This document shows, piece after piece, positions 1 to 5,905 of a stretch of 6,776 nt of DNA. The DNA lies in assembly GCA_023428365.1 (NCBI GenBank), contig JAEYYQ010000497.1:1-6776 (forward strand), given 5' to 3'. Both the position numbers and the translations under genes were made by a program. The stretch comes from Pseudomonadota bacterium. Lineage in GTDB: Bacteria; Pseudomonadota; Alphaproteobacteria; Rhizobiales; Hyphomicrobiaceae. The first letter of the stretch is position 1. The number at the start of each line of letters is the position of its first letter. Under the pieces are notes generated by a model. That model saw only the letters and a list, made by a program, of their open reading frames with translations, did no database searches and was not told the origin of the DNA.

Positions 1-187
1 GCACAATTTCTTCCTTCCATAGGAGCAACTTACGCTTGAAGTAAGCGCGCTGCCGCTCATTCATGAAAGGCTCATCGTCGGAGGGCCGGTAATCCTCCGG
101 CAATAGCAGGCCAGTGATCGTCGCCTCAGCCTTTGTGGCTTTCGGCCGAACCTTGGCATCCGACTTGCGGTCCCGTGTCGTGCTCAT
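1..187 (-). CDS. dksA: RNA polymerase-binding transcription factor DksA, N-terminal part (3' end outside window)
   Basis: Read on the minus strand, this frame encodes about 62 residues and runs off the left edge. After a basic, low-complexity start it contains LLPEDYRPSDDEPFMNERQR and then a Lys/Arg-rich helix (AYFKRKLLLWKEEI), which I recognise as the N-terminus of alphaproteobacterial DksA. DksA binds the RNA polymerase secondary channel and, with ppGpp, adjusts initiation at rRNA and amino-acid promoters. The acidic coiled-coil tip and the zinc finger are beyond the window and cannot be checked. Two ATG codons lie in tandem at 190-188 and 187-185. AGGA at 193-196 is 5 nt from the second but only 2 nt from the first, so I chose 187; 190 is the alternative. 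The gene is divergent from the ATPase gene at 728. Confidence 0.85.
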   Translation of the reverse strand, partial: MSTTRDRKSDAKVRPKATKAEATITGLLLPEDYRPSDDEPFMNERQRAYFKRKLLLWKEEIV

Positions 188-258
188 CATGGTCCTACAA
201 ATGAGGGCTCGAGCGCAGTGACGGTCGACTCGTGCACGGTGGCATGAACTTTGCCCCG

Positions 259-286
259 CTTTTAGCTCGGGAACCTAGCAAGTCAA
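259..286 (-). promoter_or_regulatory. candidate sigma-70 type promoter for dksA
   Basis: On the minus strand, CTTGACT holds a -35 element (TTGACT, 281-286) followed after 16 bp by TAAAAG (259-264) as a possible -10. CTTGAC is the common form of the -35 box in alphaproteobacteria. Transcription would start near 252 and leave a leader of about 60 nt before dksA. The -10 matches the consensus at only four of six positions, so this is a prediction from sequence resemblance. Confidence 0.4.
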
Positions 287-389
287 GATTTTACCATGCT
301 CAAACCGTGTGTTGGCAAACGCCGCCTGCGACACAGCCCGCAATCTCGCCCTTTCCGGTGGGCGCGACCATAAATTGCGGCATCACTTT

Positions 390-408
390 ATACACGTTTA
401 CGTTGTAT
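390..408. repeat. imperfect palindrome in AT-rich patch, possible operator
   Basis: The sequence ATAC-ACGT-TT-ACGT-T-GTAT has two symmetric arms with one unpaired T, lying in an AT-rich island of about 50 bp inside GC-rich DNA. Such a site could be bound by a dimeric regulator or belong to a promoter for a plus-strand transcript. I do not recognise it as the site of a named regulator. Confidence 0.35.
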
Positions 409-428
409 TTATATCTCCCATGTATCTT

Positions 429-498
429 TCGAGTTGCTCGGGCGTGAGGCACCGACTGGAACTTGGTCGCAACAAGTTTTCGGTCGAGACGCTCGGGC
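429..498 (+). repeat. imperfect direct repeat TCGAGnnGCTCGGGC, two copies
   Basis: TCGAGTTGCTCGGGC (429-443) and TCGAGACGCTCGGGC (484-498) differ only at the two central bases and are offset by 55 bp. The stem-loop at 451-484 lies between them: ACCGA/TCGGT outer stem, AACTTG/CAAGTT inner stem and a 7-nt loop. Two copies of a GC-rich 15-mer could be chance in this composition, but they add to the structured look of the region. Confidence 0.4.
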
Positions 499-595
499 AA
501 CCCTCTCCCCACTGTGGCTCCCGGCATTCTCGCTGTCGGCGGGTCCGCAGGCGGCGGCCGAACCAGGCCGCCAAAGCCGGTCTGAGCGCCGGCGG

Positions 596-630
596 AACGC
601 CACCTCCATCGCAGTTGGGGGTGGCGTTTT
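596..630 (+). terminator. rho-independent terminator-like hairpin
   Basis: AACGCCACC (596-604) is exactly complementary to GGTGGCGTT (620-628). Counting one G-U pair, the stem extends to 12 pairs (596-607 with 617-628), with a 9-nt loop. A short T run (627-630) follows on the plus strand. No coding sequence ends just upstream, so it would either end a non-coding transcript starting somewhere in about 400-450 or act as an attenuator in the leader of the ATPase gene. The T run is short, so the strength is uncertain. Confidence 0.5.
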
Positions 631-727
631 CCATTCTGGATGGCAGCCACGAGTATCGTGACCTTGCTGGCGCGTTGACACCCCTCTAAGCTCCGGCGCC
701 TGCCAGCGCAGAGGGGAAACCGGCCAC

Positions 728-1585
728 GTGACGACCCGATTCAATGGAACCGACAGCTACATCGCGACGGAAGACTTGACCATCGCCGTCAACGCCGCCG
801 TCACGCTGCAACGACCACTGCTCGTCAAAGGCGAACCCGGGACCGGCAAGACGATGTTGGCGCTCGAAGTGGCCCGATCCCTTGGCGTCCCTATTCTCGA
901 ATGGCACATCAAATCGACCACGAAGGCGCAGCAGGGCCTCTACGAATACGACGCCGTCAGCCGCCTGCGCGACAGCCAGCTCGGCGACGCGCGCGTCAAG
1001 GACATCGCCAACTACATTCGCCGCGGCAAGCTATGGGAGGCGTTCACCGCTCAGGAGCGCCCCGTGCTGCTGATCGATGAGATCGACAAAGCCGACATCG
1101 AGTTCCCGAACGATCTGCTGCAGGAACTCGACCGCATGGAGTTCTACGTCTACGAGACGGGGGAGACGATCAAGGCGCGCAACCGTCCGATCGTGATCAT
1201 CACCTCCAATAACGAGAAGGAACTGCCGGACGCTTTTCTGCGCCGCTGCTTCTTTCACTACATCAAGTTTCCCGATGCGGAGACGATGCGCCAGATCGTC
1301 GACGTGCATTTCCCCGGAATCAAATCTCGTTTGGTCTCGGAAGCCCTGCAGATTTTCTACGACATCCGCGAAGTGCCCGGCCTGAAGAAGAAGCCTTCGA
1401 CGTCGGAGCTGCTCGACTGGATCAAGTTGCTGCTGAACGAAGACATCTCGCCTGAGACGCTGCGCGAGAATGATCCGCGCAAGCTCATTCCTCCACTCGC
1501 GGGCGCACTGATCAAGAATGAGCAGGACGTGCACTTGTTCGAGCGGCTCGCCTTCATGAGTCGACGCAAGGACACACGCGGCTGA
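728..1585 (+). CDS. MoxR-family AAA+ ATPase
   Basis: This 285-residue protein is a complete MoxR-type AAA+ ATPase (COG0714 group), a cytosolic ATP-driven chaperone class thought to remodel or insert cofactors into partner proteins. Visible motifs are Walker A GEPGTGKT (35-42), Walker B LLIDEID (114-120), sensor 1 at ITSNN (158-162), an Arg-finger candidate in LRRCFF (171-176) and a C-terminal lid with KKPSTSELLDW (221-231), where MoxR proteins usually carry sensor 2. The conserved stretches IEWHIKSTT-like (57-65) and FPNDLLQELDRMEFYVYETGE (126-146) are typical of a subgroup common in proteobacteria. The start is GTG, preceded by GAGGGG (711-716). That placement keeps the usual short N-terminus before GTDSYIAT. 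In related genomes this subgroup tends to sit beside a CoxE-like von Willebrand A protein. Here the next gene is unrelated, so the client is unknown. Confidence 0.9.
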   Translation: MTTRFNGTDSYIATEDLTIAVNAAVTLQRPLLVKGEPGTGKTMLALEVARSLGVPILEWHIKSTTKAQQGLYEYDAVSRLRDSQLGDARVKDIANYIRRGKLWEAFTAQERPVLLIDEIDKADIEFPNDLLQELDRMEFYVYETGETIKARNRPIVIITSNNEKELPDAFLRRCFFHYIKFPDAETMRQIVDVHFPGIKSRLVSEALQIFYDIREVPGLKKKPSTSELLDWIKLLLNEDISPETLRENDPRKLIPPLAGALIKNEQDVHLFERLAFMSRRKDTRG

Positions 1586-1699
1586 TCGCGTTCTCGTCGC
1601 TTTCCGGAAAGATCTCCGCCGACCTCGTTTTGTCGCAATCTCGCCGCATCGGAAAGCGCATCAATCTTCGGGGCAACCATCCAGCGCGAGCGTCTTTTC

Positions 1700-1706
1700 G
1701 GGAGGG
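1700..1706 (+). promoter_or_regulatory. ribosome binding site deciding the start at 1712
   Basis: GGGAGGG is a strong Shine-Dalgarno sequence. It touches the GTG at 1706, which is too close, but sits 5 nt before the in-frame GTG at 1712. It therefore favours 1712 over 1706 and over the ATG at 1739, which has only a weak GGTGG upstream. Confidence 0.6.
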
Positions 1707-1711
1707 TGACA

Positions 1712-2395
1712 GTGTGTGCAAAGTCGGTGGTCCAGCAAATGGCTGACAACAACGCGATTTCATCCTTGCCGGAAGCGAGTTCGCACGGCGGCACGGTGGC
1801 GACGATCGTTTCCCTGTGCGCGTTCGTGTTCTCGGGCTTCAGCCTTTATGAAAGCACCCTGAAGCAGCCTCAGCTTGAAACGTTCGTGCCGCCGGTCATC
1901 CATTACGGACGTGATGGCGGCGGCAGCACGGAAGTGTTTGCCGTGCCGATCACCATCACCAACGAAGGTGCGCGTACGGCAACCGTTCTGTCGATGGAAC
2001 TCGACGTCACCGACAGCGCCGGCACAACCAAGCGATATTACAGCGCCTATCTCGGCGAGCATCCGCGCGACTCCAGCGTTGTGAATCGTGCGTTTGCGCC
2101 AGCAACCGTCGTCGGACGCGAAGTGTTCAGCGAAACCGTGCGCTTCTATCCGATGGGAAATCCGCTGCCGGCGCTGGTGTCGGATAGCGGGGCATACAAA
2201 TTCAAACTGACGCTGAGAACCGCGCGGCCGAGTGATCCGGACCTGCTCGATCAGTATCTGCGCAAAGAGCCTCAGCCGGTCAGCTTCGAACTGACGCTGC
2301 CGTGGTTTTCGGAACAGCAGCTCAACTTCCGGCGCGCGACGATCGCCATGCACCAGAAGGACTGGCAACCGACCATGGGCGGCGGCGCGAACTAA
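1712..2395 (+). CDS. membrane-anchored protein of unknown function
   Basis: This protein of about 227 residues has one hydrophobic segment near its N-terminus (VATIVSLCAFVFSGFSLYES, about residues 28-47), then an exposed region rich in beta-type sequence. The pattern ...VFAVPITITNEGARTATVLSMEL... looks like an Ig-like or other beta-sandwich fold. There are no catalytic motifs, CxxC pairs or cofactor sites, and I cannot name a family with certainty, though I have an impression of similar hypothetical proteins in Hyphomicrobiales. The polar segment after the helix should be periplasmic if the helix is an uncleaved anchor. It follows the ATPase gene by 126 nt on the same strand, so co-transcription is plausible but not shown. 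The gap includes a 12-bp palindrome, CTTTCCGGAAAG (1600-1611). GTG 1712 was chosen for its Shine-Dalgarno spacing; GTG 1706 and ATG 1739 are alternatives. Confidence 0.7.
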   Translation: MCAKSVVQQMADNNAISSLPEASSHGGTVATIVSLCAFVFSGFSLYESTLKQPQLETFVPPVIHYGRDGGGSTEVFAVPITITNEGARTATVLSMELDVTDSAGTTKRYYSAYLGEHPRDSSVVNRAFAPATVVGREVFSETVRFYPMGNPLPALVSDSGAYKFKLTLRTARPSDPDLLDQYLRKEPQPVSFELTLPWFSEQQLNFRRATIAMHQKDWQPTMGGGAN

Positions 2396-2401
2396 ACGAG
2401 G

Positions 2402-2422
2402 GCCCGGAGACCTATTCCGGGC
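2402..2422. terminator. hairpin between convergent genes, possible bidirectional terminator
   Basis: GCCCGGA (2402-2408) and TCCGGGC (2416-2422) form a perfect 7-bp stem with a 7-nt loop, in the place where the plus-strand gene ending at 2395 meets the minus-strand gene ending at 2412. The hairpin covers the last codons of the minus-strand gene. No good T run follows on either strand, so termination is inferred mainly from position. Confidence 0.4.
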
Positions 2423-4385
2423 TCAGCACCTGTCGCTCGATCGGGCTCGACGACGTCTGCAGTTCCTGAGCGTTATCCGCGCGCCTGGCGGCCGAGAACT
2501 GATCATATTTCGCGATCACGCGACGCGCTTCATCCGCCACGGCATCGGCAATCGCAGCCTGCCCCTCGGCGGTCGGATGGAAGGCGCCTGAGTACGTCGA
2601 CGCCAGCACGAGCTGGAACCATGCCAACGTCTTGACCTGCAGCACGCGCTCCAGCAGCGAGGCGGCAACGTGGAAGTTACCCGTCATGAACGCATCGTTC
2701 GGCGTCCGGAACCAGCGCTGGCGCGAACTGTAGGGTTTGTAGTCGGCAGGATTATAAGGCTGCCATATACCGCCAACCTTACGCGGCAAGCGCAAATCGT
2801 CAGCGGTCGAAAAGGCCGAATCCGTCCAGCCCGCACAAATGCCCCGTCCCAGGAAGGCGCGGCGATGCCTGTCAACAAAGCTCCAGCCGTTCTCTCTCGC
2901 TGACTCGGCCATAATCTTGTTCAACCGCGCCGCCAGGTCGCTGCTCTCGCGCGTCTTTTCTGCGCTCAGCCGGAAATCGCGCAGCACGTCCATACCAGCA
3001 CGGCCATCCGGACACACGGCGCTGCCGTCTTCCAGCAGGGCAAGACCGGGGTAAGCCGTCAGAACGATGCGATCGCTCTCGTTCCAAGGAATGTGCAAAA
3101 TGTTGCGAATTGCCCGATTGAGCGACTTGTATCGCGCTTCCAGCAGATCGAGGCGCTGTGCGCCCGTTGCTATTCCATCGATCTGCCCCAACCAACCGCC
3201 AAGCCTTTTCAGCGATGACTTGTCGGCCAGAACGGCATCGGCGACCAATCGAGAGAAGCCAACGTCGTTTCCGCCAATGGATAGCATTAGCAGATCGATT
3301 TTGCGTGAATGTTCCGGCTCGCACTTGCGCAGCATGAGGCCCTTCAACTCCGGGATCTGACCGCGCAGATGATAGGCCTCGGGAAGTTCGCGGGCCGTAG
3401 CCTTACGACGGCCGCACTGGGCTTCCGCGAGTGCCGAGATCTGAGACCATTCCGGCGGATTGGGCACCCACTCGTTGCCCTTGTAACGCAGGAACAATCC
3501 GGTCGTGACTTCCGCGCCCGAGCAGGCAACGCCGACGAAGGTCACGGCGCGATGCGGGTCTTCCAACGAAATCTGCAGAGCCGCGCGCAGCTGATGAGAA
3601 TACAGCGAACGATGGCAGGCCTGATCCAGCCACTGCGCATTCTCCCGGATGAAACTCGCGTCGCCCACCTGCGACCAGCTTCCAACGCGAGCCGGATACC
3701 CCTCCAGGTCACCGCCGTAGCTCGCGCTCCGCTCGCGTGAGAACCGCACCGGCAGATCCGGATTGCCCTCACCCGAGGCGAAGCTGTCTCCCATGCCGAC
3801 AATGAAGAGATCGCTGACTTGCGCGTCGGTGACGGCGACTTCCCGGCCGCCGATTTCGACCGTCACACGTGCACCGGTCGGATACGGAATATCGAGCTTG
3901 ACCGGTTCATTGCAGGAGCGGGTGATTGCCTGTCCGCGCCCCGCATCCTTGCCCTTTGGCGCGGTGAGCCAGGTGCAATCCACTGCCCCGATATCGGCAG
4001 GCACACCTGCGAGCTGCACGATGACGGCATGCGAAGTCGGATTCACATAATCGCGGCCACCGGGGCAAATGTGGCGGTTTGAATCCGCCTGCCAGCAGGT
4101 ACGACCGAGCACGATGGATCCCCATCCATCGGCATGACGTGCCGACAGCAAGCGCTCTGCCGACAGGATCGGCGAGCGATGTTCATCGTCGCTCAACGTT
4201 TCAAAAACAGCGCGGTGAACTTGCGTGTCAGACGGATCGGCAAAGAAGCGAAATGGGTTTTCCACGCGCCACGCGATCCGCGGCTGCGGTTCAAGTTGAG
4301 CCCTCGCGGCATCTGCGCCAATCCCGGCAGTGGCCAGAACGGCCAGAAGTCCTGCCAACCTGCGCTTCATCGGATTCAGCAGCAT
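2412..4385 (-). CDS. secreted GDSL/SGNH-type hydrolase (putative lipase or esterase)
   Basis: This 657-residue protein begins with a signal peptide (MKRR, then a hydrophobic stretch, likely cut after ARA near residue 29), so it should act in the periplasm or outside the cell. The SGNH core starts about residue 193. Block I is GMGDSFASGEG with nucleophile Ser201; block II is probably GVACSG (285-290); block III is SIGGNDVGF (369-377) with Asn373; block V is GAFHPTAEGQ with His603. The family hydrolyses ester bonds of lipids, acyl groups or sugar esters, and the substrate here is unknown. Residues 30-190 form an extra N-terminal region with paired cysteines (C97/C107, C137/C158), possibly a beta-rich accessory domain. 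The Asp expected three residues before the block V His is Gly600. The start at 4385 follows GGGGGTGGG; ATG at 4370 is an alternative. It lies 30 nt after the preceding gene and may be the last gene of its operon. A small CTGGC/GCCAG hairpin occupies that gap (4401-4414). Confidence 0.8.
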   Translation of the reverse strand: MLLNPMKRRLAGLLAVLATAGIGADAARAQLEPQPRIAWRVENPFRFFADPSDTQVHRAVFETLSDDEHRSPILSAERLLSARHADGWGSIVLGRTCWQADSNRHICPGGRDYVNPTSHAVIVQLAGVPADIGAVDCTWLTAPKGKDAGRGQAITRSCNEPVKLDIPYPTGARVTVEIGGREVAVTDAQVSDLFIVGMGDSFASGEGNPDLPVRFSRERSASYGGDLEGYPARVGSWSQVGDASFIRENAQWLDQACHRSLYSHQLRAALQISLEDPHRAVTFVGVACSGAEVTTGLFLRYKGNEWVPNPPEWSQISALAEAQCGRRKATARELPEAYHLRGQIPELKGLMLRKCEPEHSRKIDLLMLSIGGNDVGFSRLVADAVLADKSSLKRLGGWLGQIDGIATGAQRLDLLEARYKSLNRAIRNILHIPWNESDRIVLTAYPGLALLEDGSAVCPDGRAGMDVLRDFRLSAEKTRESSDLAARLNKIMAESARENGWSFVDRHRRAFLGRGICAGWTDSAFSTADDLRLPRKVGGIWQPYNPADYKPYSSRQRWFRTPNDAFMTGNFHVAASLLERVLQVKTLAWFQLVLASTYSGAFHPTAEGQAAIADAVADEARRVIAKYDQFSAARRADNAQELQTSSSPIERQVLSPE

Positions 4386-4415
4386 CCCACCCCCGTTCGG
4401 CTGGCATCAGCCAGA

Positions 4416-5285
4416 TCAGAAGCGTCTTGACCGATACGCACGCCACAGACACCAGACCCGGCGCATCGGCGTGATGTCGATCGGCTCCCTGAGCAGATCG
4501 CGCCCCGGCTTTTCAAGAGCCTGCAAATAGGGCTCCACCACGGCGAGCGGCAGAAGTGCGACATGCTGCGCACCTGTTAAGTCACGACTAAGGCGGTGAG
4601 CGGCAATCATATTTTCGCGATCTTCGGCGGCCAGACCGCTGACAACGGGCTGCAACTGTTCAGGCGACAACCCAGCCTTGTAGTCGTCCAGAGACAATCC
4701 GGCATCCTGCAATCGGCTGACAGGGATCAGGGTCCGCCCCTGCGCCCATAGCACCGGCATCTCGACCAGCAACCTCGCCAACCCATAGGCTCGGCCGGCG
4801 GCCAGCGCAGAGGCACGCGCTGTCGCGTCGTGGCGCCCGAGAACCATCAGCGCAAGTTCGAACAAGGCGCCTTCGGTCTTTGCAAGCTGCGTCATCAGCA
4901 TGTGATCGTCGTCAATCGGCCCATCGTCGAGACCGAAGGCTTGTGCATCGATAAAACCGATCAGGAGATTTTGCGGCAGACCATGCCGATCGATGGCCGC
5001 GCGCAGAGCATCGGCGATCGGATGGCCGCTTGGCGGACTATCGCTCGACGCCAGGATGGCATCGCGCCACCACTGCAAGCGGATCTCACCCATCATCGGT
5101 TCGTGGACGTAAGCTGGAATCCGGGCGATTTCACCTGCAAAGGCGGCAAGAGCCATCAGATCGGCGCGAACCGCGCGCGGCCCCAGCAGAGCAGCGAGAT
5201 AACGGTCCCGCTCCCAGGCCCGGGCGGTAATACGGACCATGTCCCGTTCCGGCTCGGTATCCTGGCGCGTATCGGTGTCGGTCAC
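4416..5285 (-). CDS. squalene/phytoene synthase-like protein, NDUFAF6 type
   Basis: This 289-residue protein has the length and layout of the SQS_PSY fold, but it resembles the branch related to the mitochondrial complex I assembly factor NDUFAF6 more than true terpenoid synthases. The tell-tale segment is GEIRLQWWRDAI (66-77). Where synthases carry the first Asp-rich motif (DxxxD), this protein has FAGEIARIP (49-57); where they carry the second, it has YGLARLLVEMPVLWAQGRTLIP (from 167), which keeps the trailing GR.L.P but lacks the Mg-binding aspartates. Prenyl-diphosphate condensation is therefore unlikely. A role in respiratory-complex biogenesis is inferred from homology. GTG 5285 is 1 nt after the stop of the gene before it (TGA-C-GTG), which suggests translational coupling, but no clear Shine-Dalgarno precedes it. 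ATG at 5240 (residue 16), just before the conserved part, is an alternative start. No carotenoid or hopanoid genes are nearby. Confidence 0.8.
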   Translation of the reverse strand: MTDTDTRQDTEPERDMVRITARAWERDRYLAALLGPRAVRADLMALAAFAGEIARIPAYVHEPMMGEIRLQWWRDAILASSDSPPSGHPIADALRAAIDRHGLPQNLLIGFIDAQAFGLDDGPIDDDHMLMTQLAKTEGALFELALMVLGRHDATARASALAAGRAYGLARLLVEMPVLWAQGRTLIPVSRLQDAGLSLDDYKAGLSPEQLQPVVSGLAAEDRENMIAAHRLSRDLTGAQHVALLPLAVVEPYLQALEKPGRDLLREPIDITPMRRVWCLWRAYRSRRF

Positions 5286-5286
5286 G

Positions 5287-5889
5287 TCAATAGAGGTGCG
5301 CAGCGGCGACCATCAGGAATGTCACCGGGATGGACAACGCGAGATTGAGGCGCGCAAACGTCTTGATCTGCTGACGGGCCCGATCTTTCGCGGCAGCATC
5401 ACCGGGCACCTCGCCCAGGACGATCCGCAGGTTCGGCCAGATGACGAAATGGACAAAGGCCCACATCGCAAGCCCACCGAGAACGCCGAGCCATACCAGC
5501 AACGTCCGCGAGGCCGGAATGTAGACCTCGGTCGGGAACACCAGCGAACCAAGCAGGTAGCCGCTGGTGAACAGCAACAGTACGCCGCTGACGAGCGTAA
5601 GATGAGAGGCATGGCGGAAGGAATGTGCCACGCGCGGAACGACGAGCGTCATCAGCGTGCGGCGTCCCGCGTCGTCTGCCGATTGCAGGGCAGACAGTTG
5701 GATGAAGTTCACAAACCAGATCAGTCCGACCCACAGAATGCCGGCGAAGACGTGCACCCAGCGCAGCAGGAACGATACGAATCCCAGTCCGTCCGCGCCT
5801 TCGATCGCCAGCCAGAGGACAACAATCAGCGCCGTTGCTCCGGCGCCGGCGAGCAGCGCACGGGCGGGCGTTTCCGTGATGGCCTTCAT
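5287..5889 (-). CDS. five-helix membrane protein, urate oxidase N-terminal domain-like (PuuD-related)
   Basis: With the start at 5889 this is a 200-residue integral membrane protein with hydrophobic segments at about 11-29, 38-63, 97-118, 128-150 and 182-198. RWVHVFAGILWVGLIWFVNF (43-62) resembles the membrane domain of PuuD-type urate oxidases (Urate_ox_N, PF06181). Histidines at H46, H89, H93, H96, H147 and H198 lie in or near helices and could ligate heme, as in related cytochrome b-like membrane folds. Full-length PuuD carries a C-terminal cytochrome c domain with CxxCH. This protein has no cysteine at all, so it is a stand-alone membrane part and urate oxidation should not be assumed. 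A longer open frame reaches 5982, but it would overlap the previous gene and add an unrelated tail. GGGAGG (5898-5903) sits 8 nt before ATG 5889 and fixes the start. It lies 16 nt after the Mth938-domain gene. Confidence 0.75.
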   Translation of the reverse strand: MKAITETPARALLAGAGATALIVVLWLAIEGADGLGFVSFLLRWVHVFAGILWVGLIWFVNFIQLSALQSADDAGRRTLMTLVVPRVAHSFRHASHLTLVSGVLLLFTSGYLLGSLVFPTEVYIPASRTLLVWLGVLGGLAMWAFVHFVIWPNLRIVLGEVPGDAAAKDRARQQIKTFARLNLALSIPVTFLMVAAAHLY

Positions 5890-5897
5890 GGCGAGCG

Positions 5898-5903
5898 CCT
5901 CCC
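5898..5903 (-). promoter_or_regulatory. ribosome binding site deciding the start at 5889
   Basis: On the minus strand GGGAGG lies 8 nt before ATG 5889, within the 16-nt gap after the preceding stop codon. This supports 5889 over the upstream in-frame start at 5982, which would lie inside the preceding gene. Confidence 0.7.
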
Positions 5904-5905
5904 TC

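Larger units (their letters stand above)
188..727. other. 540-bp divergent intergenic region, no convincing protein gene
   Basis: This stretch separates dksA (minus) from the ATPase gene (plus). Several frames are open on both strands, but they overlap one another, give Arg/Pro/Ala-rich or Cys-rich translations, resemble no family I know and lack good ribosome binding sites. That is what GC-rich non-coding DNA gives. The contents I can point to are the dksA promoter candidate (259-286), an AT-rich patch with an imperfect palindrome (about 371-425), an imperfect direct repeat TCGAGnnGCTCGGGC (429-443 and 484-498), stem-loops at 451-484, 553-572 and 576-593, a terminator-like hairpin (596-630), and an isolated TTGACA (675-680) with no good -10 at the right distance. 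Confidence 0.7.

Noticed and set aside
675..703. TTGACA as a -35 box for the ATPase gene
   Set aside because: The hexamer is a perfect match but the sequence 16-18 bp downstream is GC-rich with no acceptable -10, so it is not listed as a promoter.
300..744. Several overlapping open frames on both strands in the intergenic region
   Set aside because: They overlap each other in almost every frame, have repetitive Arg/Ala/Pro-rich or Cys-rich translations, no ribosome binding sites of note and no family resemblance.
1031..1534. Minus-strand open frame inside the ATPase gene
   Set aside because: It is the antisense of a strongly conserved AAA+ domain and shows no features of its own.
1600..1611. 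Perfect 12-bp palindrome CTTTCCGGAAAG after the ATPase gene
   Set aside because: It is too short and has no loop or T run, so it is not a terminator, and I know no regulator with this site. Chance occurrence is plausible.
1760..2368. Minus-strand open frame (202 codons) opposite the membrane-anchored protein
   Set aside because: The translation is His/Arg-rich without hydrophobic core or motifs. The plus-strand frame has a strong ribosome binding site, a clear transmembrane segment and sensible beta-pattern sequence.
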